DNA from: an uncultured Rikenellaceae bacterium
GTDB lineage: Bacteria; Bacteroidota; Bacteroidia; Bacteroidales; Rikenellaceae
Assembly (NCBI GenBank): GCA_947054185.1
Contig: CAMRVW010000089.1
Coordinates: 1-9,716, forward strand
Direction of reading: 5' to 3'
Length of the DNA stretch: 9,716 nucleotides
Shown: positions 5,359 to 9,716 of the stretch, piece by piece
How positions within the stretch are numbered: the first letter of the stretch is position 1
Layout: every line of letters begins with the position of its first letter
Position numbers and translations under genes: made by a program
Notes under the pieces: generated by a model
What the model saw: only the letters and a program-made list of their open reading frames with translations
The model's database searches: none
Told to the model about the DNA's origin: nothing

Positions 5359-8300
5359 ATGAGTGAAACCGGATATCAATACCCCGACTATCTGTTTGAG
5401 ACAGGGTGGGAGGTGTGCAACAAGATAGGCGGCATATATACCGTCATATCAACCAAGGCATACACGTTAAAAGAGCGATTTTCCGACCGTTATATAACCA
5501 TAGGGCCCGACCTGGGACGCGACAACAAAGCGCAGAGCCTTGAGTTTGAAGAGGATCCGGAGATGTTCAAGCAGTGGCGCCTTAACGCTTATGGCGACGG
5601 CATGCGTCTGCGCATAGGTCGCTGGAAGATCAATGGAAGCCCCATTGTCATATTGGTCGATTTCGCAAGTTACATATCGAAGAAAGACGAGTTGCTCGGT
5701 CGCCTGTGGGATGACTATAAGGTCGATTCCATAAGCGGCGGGTGGGACTATATAGAGCCCGTGCTCTTCGGTTATGCCGCAGCGCGCGTTATAGAGAGTT
5801 TCGTTTCGGCCAACTGTCGTCCCGAGCACAAGGTGGTGGCTCAGTTTCACGAATGGATGACATGCAGCGGCGTTCTCTATCTCAAGAAGGCCACCCCATC
5901 CATCGCCACCGTCTTTACCACCCATGCCACGGTGTTGGGCCGCAGTATCGCCGGCAACGGCCTCAATCTTTACAGTGACATAAGCTCGTTCAATCCCGAC
6001 GAGATGTCGCACCGTTTCGGCGTTAGGGCCAAGCACTCGATAGAGGCGGCGGCGGCCAACAACTGCGACTGTTTCACAACCGTGAGCGCCATAACCTCAG
6101 AGGAGTGCAAGGCGTTGCTGGGCAAGGCGGCCGATGTCATCACACCCAACGGCTTCGAAGAGAACATGGTGTGGGACAAGGCCATGCTGGAGGTCAAGCG
6201 TCGCGAGGCCCGCGCCTTGTTCATACGCATTGCCGAGACGGCTTTCGGCAAGAAGTATGACAAGGAGCCGTTCATAATAGGTACAAGCGGACGTTACGAG
6301 TTTAAGAACAAGGGGTTGGATGAGTATATCGACTCTTTGGCTGCTCTCAACAACGACGGCTCGCTCGAGCGCGAGGTGCTGGCCTATATATTGGTGCCGG
6401 GGTGGAACTTAGGTCCGCGCAAAGATTTGCAGGCCTATCTGGCAGGCGGCCAGTTTCAGGCCGACGGCTATGTGATACGCAACGTCACCCACTATATGGG
6501 CGATTACGACAATGACGCCATAATAACCCACTTGCGCAACAGCGGTCTGCTCAACAGCACCGGCAAGGTCAACGTCATGTTCGTGCCGGCCTATCTCAAC
6601 GGCGCCGACGGCATATTCGACAAGCATTACTATGAGATGTTGCCCGGCTTCGATATGACGGTGTTCCCCTCATATTACGAGCCGTGGGGTTACACCCCCT
6701 TGGAGAGCATCGCTTTCGGTGTGCCGAGCATCACCACCTCACTGGCCGGTTTCGGCCGTTGGGTGAGCGATTACTCGTCGAGCCACGAGGGCGTGTGCGT
6801 GATAGAGCGGAGCGATTTTGACGACGGCTCGGTGAGGGAAGACATAGCGCGCCAGCTGCGTCTCTATGCCAACAGCGCGCCCGAAGAGTTGGAGCGTCTG
6901 CGCGTGGAAGCTCAGAGCCTGTCGCAGAGTGCGTTGTGGAAAAATCTTATAGTAAACTATTATAAAGCATATCAAATGGCAATGAACGAATCTGACATGA
7001 ACATCGACCGGTCTGTGATGGACGGCGGTGAGATACACGAGCAGGCCACATATTTGCGTCAGCAGAGCATACTCGGCTCGGCTCCCTCATGGAACCGTGT
7101 GCTGATAGAACGCGACCTCCCCGAGAGATTGCGCCCGTTGGACGAATTGTCGCACAACCTGTGGTGGTCGTGGACCCTCGAGGCGCGCGATCTTTTCGAG
7201 TCGATAGATCCCAAGCTGTGGCTCGAGCTTGAACGTAACCCCATAGCTCTTTTGGACAACCTGACATTGGCGCGTCTGCAAGAGTTGGAAAACGACGCCG
7301 ACTTCCTCGGCCGCATGGATGCCGTGTATGGCGCCTTCCGCGATTATATGGCTCAGAAGCAGAATGCGACAGGCCCCCGCATAGCCTATTTCAGCATGGA
7401 GTATGGTATTCACAGCTCGCTTAAGATATACTCGGGCGGCTTGGGCATACTGGCAGGCGATTACCTTAAAGAGGCCAGCGACAAAAACATACCCATGGTG
7501 GCAGTGGGATTGCTTTACCGCTTCGGGTACTTCACTCAGAAGATATCATCGAGCGGCGAGCAAGAGGCCGGTTATGAGCCTCAGAACTTCTTCAAGCTGC
7601 CCATAACCCCGGTGCGCGGCGGTGGCGGCGAATGGATGACCGTAAGCCTCGATTATCCGGGCCGTGAGGTCAAGGCGCGTCTGTGGCGTTGCGATGTGGG
7701 TCGCACTGAGCTTTACCTGCTCGACACCGACGACAACCTTAACATGCACGAAGACCGCACCATAACATATCATCTCTATGGCGGCGACTGGGAAAACCGT
7801 CTCAAGCAAGAGATACTGTTGGGCATTGGCGGTATCAAGGCGTTGAATCAGATGAACATCTCAGCCGACGTATATCACTGCAACGAGGGTCACGCCGCCT
7901 TTATAGGGTTGCGTCGCGCCATAGACCTTATAGAGCGTAACGGTCTGTCGTTCAGCGAGGCGCTTGAGGTGGTGCGCAGTTCGTCGCTCTTTACCACCCA
8001 CACGCCCGTGCCTGCCGGTCACGACTCTTTCCCCGAAGATATGATACGTCAGTATATGAACCGCATGCCCGAAGAGCTTAAGATCACATGGGAGCAGTTC
8101 ATCAATCTGGGCAAGATCAATCCTCACGATCCCAACGAGCGCTTCTCCATGAGCTTCCTGGCATGTAACATGTCGCAGGAGGTCAACGGCGTGAGCTGGT
8201 TGCACGGCGAGGTGTCGAAAGATATATTGGGCGGCTTGTGGCCCGGTTATTTCAAGCCCGAGCTCCACATAGGATATGTGACCAATGGCGTTCACTTCCC

Positions 8301-9621
8301 CACATGGACGGCATCCAACATGCAGGAGATATACAAGCGTGTGATGGGTGACAGCCTCACATCGCACTATTACGACCAGTCTATATGGCGCGGTATTTAC
8401 AACGTGCCCGACAAGGAGCTGTGGGAGGCCCGCATGGTGCTCAAAGAGAAGCTGGTGGCACACATCAAACGTCGCGTCAAAAACCGCGCCCTCTATCGTT
8501 TCGATTCGCCCACACAGATGGTCAAGATACTCGAGCAGTTCAATCCGCAGACCCTTACCATAGGTTTCGCACGTCGTTTCGCCACTTACAAACGCGCATA
8601 TCTGCTCTTCACCAACCTCGATCGTCTGGCAAGCATTGTCAACAATCCCGCCCGTCCCGTGCAGTTCGTATTTGCCGGCAAAGCGCACCCCAACGACAAG
8701 CCGGGGCAGGACCTCATCAAGCGTATAGTGGAGGTGTCGGCAATGCCTCAGTTCGTCGGTAAGATAATATTCCTGCAGAATTACGACATGGAGGTGGCCC
8801 GCCGCATGGTTCAGGGTGTCGACGTGTGGATGAATACCCCCACCCGTCCCCTTGAGGCTTCGGGTACATCGGGCGAGAAAGCAGTGATGAACGGCGTGTT
8901 GCACTTCAGCGTACTCGACGGTTGGTGGGTTGAAGGTTACAAGAAAGATGCCGGCTGGATGTTGCCCATGGAGCGCACATTTGAAGACCAGCGCCGTCAG
9001 GACGAGCTCGATGCCGAGACCATTTACACCCTCATTGAAGAGGAGATCGCACCCGCATATTACAACAAGGATTCCGAGGGCGTGTCGTCGCAGTGGGTCG
9101 GTTACATCAAGAACTCGATATCTGATGTCGCCTCTAACTTTACCACCAAGCGCATGATCGAAGATTACCAGGACCGTTTCTATGGCAAGCTGTCGGAGCG
9201 TAATCACGAGATGGTGGCCGACAACTTCTCAAAAGCACGTCGCATTGCCGCATGGAAGCGTCGCATAAGCCGCGGGTGGGACTCTATGCACATTGTCGAA
9301 TCCAAGACATACGATGTGGCTAAAGAGGCCATTGTAACAGGACACACCTATAAATCGGAGGTTGTCATAGAGCTCGGCGACCTGTCCGTCGGCGACATAG
9401 GCGTCGAGATGGTCGTGGCCCGTACCATTGTCGACAACAACCCCGTTGATCTTATAGAGGTATTGCCGCTCAATTACATCAAGAGCGAGGATGGCAAGGC
9501 TTATTACTCGGCCGAAGTGTCGCCTCAGAAGACAGGTTCATTCGACGTGGCAATAAGGGTATATGCTTACAACCCCGAGCTGCCCAACAGAATGGACTTC
9601 GCCCTGGTTAAGTGGTCTTAA
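5359..9621 (+). CDS. fused GT3 glycogen synthase - GT35 alpha-glucan phosphorylase
   Basis: A 1420-aa cytoplasmic protein with two opposed activities in glycogen metabolism. Residues 1 to about 540 form a GT3 (animal/fungal-type) glycogen synthase, which by family would use UDP-glucose. Visible motifs are NKIGGIYTV (21-29), GRYEFKNKG with Arg312 and Lys318 for the donor, and YYEPWGYTPLE with the E-x7-E pair Glu441/Glu449. Residues from about 575 are an alpha-glucan phosphorylase of the short, bacterial/Thermotoga type, releasing glucose 1-phosphate. It begins with a DUF3417-like segment (LSHNLWWSW), then YSGGLGILAGD (691-701), TTHTPVPAGHD (879-889), EASGTSGEKA with the predicted pyridoxal-phosphate Lys1174, and a normal C terminus. 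Both catalytic sets look intact and no frameshift or stop separates them. The junction (540-575) is AT-rich and contains several ATG codons. The arginine cluster for glucose-6-phosphate control in eukaryotic GT3 enzymes is not seen. The start at 5359 suits both the promoter at 5258 and the GT3 N terminus. Confidence 0.93.
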   Translation: MSETGYQYPDYLFETGWEVCNKIGGIYTVISTKAYTLKERFSDRYITIGPDLGRDNKAQSLEFEEDPEMFKQWRLNAYGDGMRLRIGRWKINGSPIVILVDFASYISKKDELLGRLWDDYKVDSISGGWDYIEPVLFGYAAARVIESFVSANCRPEHKVVAQFHEWMTCSGVLYLKKATPSIATVFTTHATVLGRSIAGNGLNLYSDISSFNPDEMSHRFGVRAKHSIEAAAANNCDCFTTVSAITSEECKALLGKAADVITPNGFEENMVWDKAMLEVKRREARALFIRIAETAFGKKYDKEPFIIGTSGRYEFKNKGLDEYIDSLAALNNDGSLEREVLAYILVPGWNLGPRKDLQAYLAGGQFQADGYVIRNVTHYMGDYDNDAIITHLRNSGLLNSTGKVNVMFVPAYLNGADGIFDKHYYEMLPGFDMTVFPSYYEPWGYTPLESIAFGVPSITTSLAGFGRWVSDYSSSHEGVCVIERSDFDDGSVREDIARQLRLYANSAPEELERLRVEAQSLSQSALWKNLIVNYYKAYQMAMNESDMNIDRSVMDGGEIHEQATYLRQQSILGSAPSWNRVLIERDLPERLRPLDELSHNLWWSWTLEARDLFESIDPKLWLELERNPIALLDNLTLARLQELENDADFLGRMDAVYGAFRDYMAQKQNATGPRIAYFSMEYGIHSSLKIYSGGLGILAGDYLKEASDKNIPMVAVGLLYRFGYFTQKISSSGEQEAGYEPQNFFKLPITPVRGGGGEWMTVSLDYPGREVKARLWRCDVGRTELYLLDTDDNLNMHEDRTITYHLYGGDWENRLKQEILLGIGGIKALNQMNISADVYHCNEGHAAFIGLRRAIDLIERNGLSFSEALEVVRSSSLFTTHTPVPAGHDSFPEDMIRQYMNRMPEELKITWEQFINLGKINPHDPNERFSMSFLACNMSQEVNGVSWLHGEVSKDILGGLWPGYFKPELHIGYVTNGVHFPTWTASNMQEIYKRVMGDSLTSHYYDQSIWRGIYNVPDKELWEARMVLKEKLVAHIKRRVKNRALYRFDSPTQMVKILEQFNPQTLTIGFARRFATYKRAYLLFTNLDRLASIVNNPARPVQFVFAGKAHPNDKPGQDLIKRIVEVSAMPQFVGKIIFLQNYDMEVARRMVQGVDVWMNTPTRPLEASGTSGEKAVMNGVLHFSVLDGWWVEGYKKDAGWMLPMERTFEDQRRQDELDAETIYTLIEEEIAPAYYNKDSEGVSSQWVGYIKNSISDVASNFTTKRMIEDYQDRFYGKLSERNHEMVADNFSKARRIAAWKRRISRGWDSMHIVESKTYDVAKEAIVTGHTYKSEVVIELGDLSVGDIGVEMVVARTIVDNNPVDLIEVLPLNYIKSEDGKAYYSAEVSPQKTGSFDVAIRVYAYNPELPNRMDFALVKWS
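6950..6999 (+). promoter_or_regulatory. possible internal translation start region at the domain junction
   Basis: A distinctly AT-rich patch inside otherwise GC-rich coding DNA precedes in-frame ATG codons at 6976, 6982 and 6997 (Met540, Met542, Met547). Initiation here would give a free phosphorylase of about 875-881 aa. The look matches other starts in this window, but no ribosome site or full promoter is demonstrable, and it could simply be a relic of two once-separate genes. Confidence 0.25.
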
Positions 9622-9661
9622 ACAGTCTGGTTTGACGGAACAGCTTTCTTATTTTGCTGGC

Positions 9662-9710
9662 ACTGCCTCCGGCGGCCCTTCCGGGGGAGGGGTCACGGAC
9701 CCCGATTTGA
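9662..9710 (+). repeat. 49-bp REP-like repeat, right copy (inverted relative to left)
   Basis: It starts 40 nt after the glycogen gene stop and equals the reverse complement of 43-91 except at 9697. The flank just upstream (TTATTTTGCTGGC) also resembles the flank of the left copy, so the true element is probably longer than 49 bp. Only six bases follow before the window ends, which would fit a sequence assembly stopping inside a multicopy repeat. Confidence 0.85.
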
Positions 9711-9716
9711 TATTTT
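9689..9716 (+). terminator. possible terminator hairpin after the glycogen gene (inside repeat)
   Basis: GGGGTC-ACG-GACCCC (9689-9703) is a 6-bp stem with a 3-nt loop, followed by GATTTGATATTTT up to the window end. Stem, U-rich tail and place downstream of the stop fit an intrinsic terminator better than the left copy does, but the sequence is cut off here. Confidence 0.4.

Noticed and set aside
7861..9207. A 448-codon open frame on the minus strand opposite the phosphorylase.
   Set aside because: It is antisense to a strongly conserved coding region, and its histidine/valine/glycine-rich translation reflects complementary codons. No family resemblance is seen.
43..9710. Composite transposon or integrative element bounded by the 49-bp inverted repeats.
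   Set aside because: The interior holds housekeeping genes and no transposase or integrase, no target-site duplication is evident, and each repeat sits at a gene 3' end, so a dispersed intergenic repeat is the simpler explanation.

Overview
This 9.7 kb window looks like chromosomal DNA of a Bacteroidales bacterium, possibly Muribaculaceae or a relative (family-level placement is inference). Supporting signs are two promoters of the Bacteroidetes type (-33 TTG/TTTG, 19-nt spacer, -7 TAnnTTTG), starts that lack Shine-Dalgarno sequences but sit in A-rich contexts, moderately high GC with frequent ATA isoleucine codons, a patatin-barrel protein of the Bacteroidetes kind, a group-2 pyrF, and a eukaryotic-like GT3 glycogen synthase. 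No insertion sequence, phage gene, CRISPR array, tRNA or rRNA was seen.

Layout: a 49-bp repeat (43-91) lies next to a small degenerate tandem repeat (88-143). A minus-strand gene for an outer-membrane patatin phospholipase with a beta-barrel follows (171-2582). A divergent intergenic region (2583-2839) carries a clear promoter and a leader hairpin for prfA. Then, on the plus strand, come prfA (peptide release factor 1, 2840-3928), a 286-nt G-rich spacer, pyrF (orotidine 5'-phosphate decarboxylase, 4215-5048), a second G-rich spacer, a strong Bacteroidetes promoter (5258-5288), and a 1420-codon gene (5359-9621). That gene encodes a GT3 glycogen synthase fused in frame to a GT35 alpha-glucan phosphorylase. 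The window ends in a second copy of the 49-bp repeat, inverted relative to the first.

How the genes work together: prfA and pyrF are housekeeping genes and may share a transcript, since no convincing promoter was found before pyrF. The last gene is a separate unit for storage glucan turnover, putting polymer synthesis and phosphorolysis in one cytoplasmic polypeptide. The patatin protein acts at the cell envelope and has no visible link to the others.

The most noteworthy items are the synthase-phosphorylase fusion, with an AT-rich, start-codon-rich junction that could still permit internal initiation, and the pair of 49-bp repeats. The repeats lie at the 3' ends of two unrelated genes in the same orientation relative to each gene, and their only difference falls in a hairpin loop. 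Neither is proof of a new system. The fusion may be a known clade trait, and the repeats look like a dispersed REP-like family that probably also limits the assembly.
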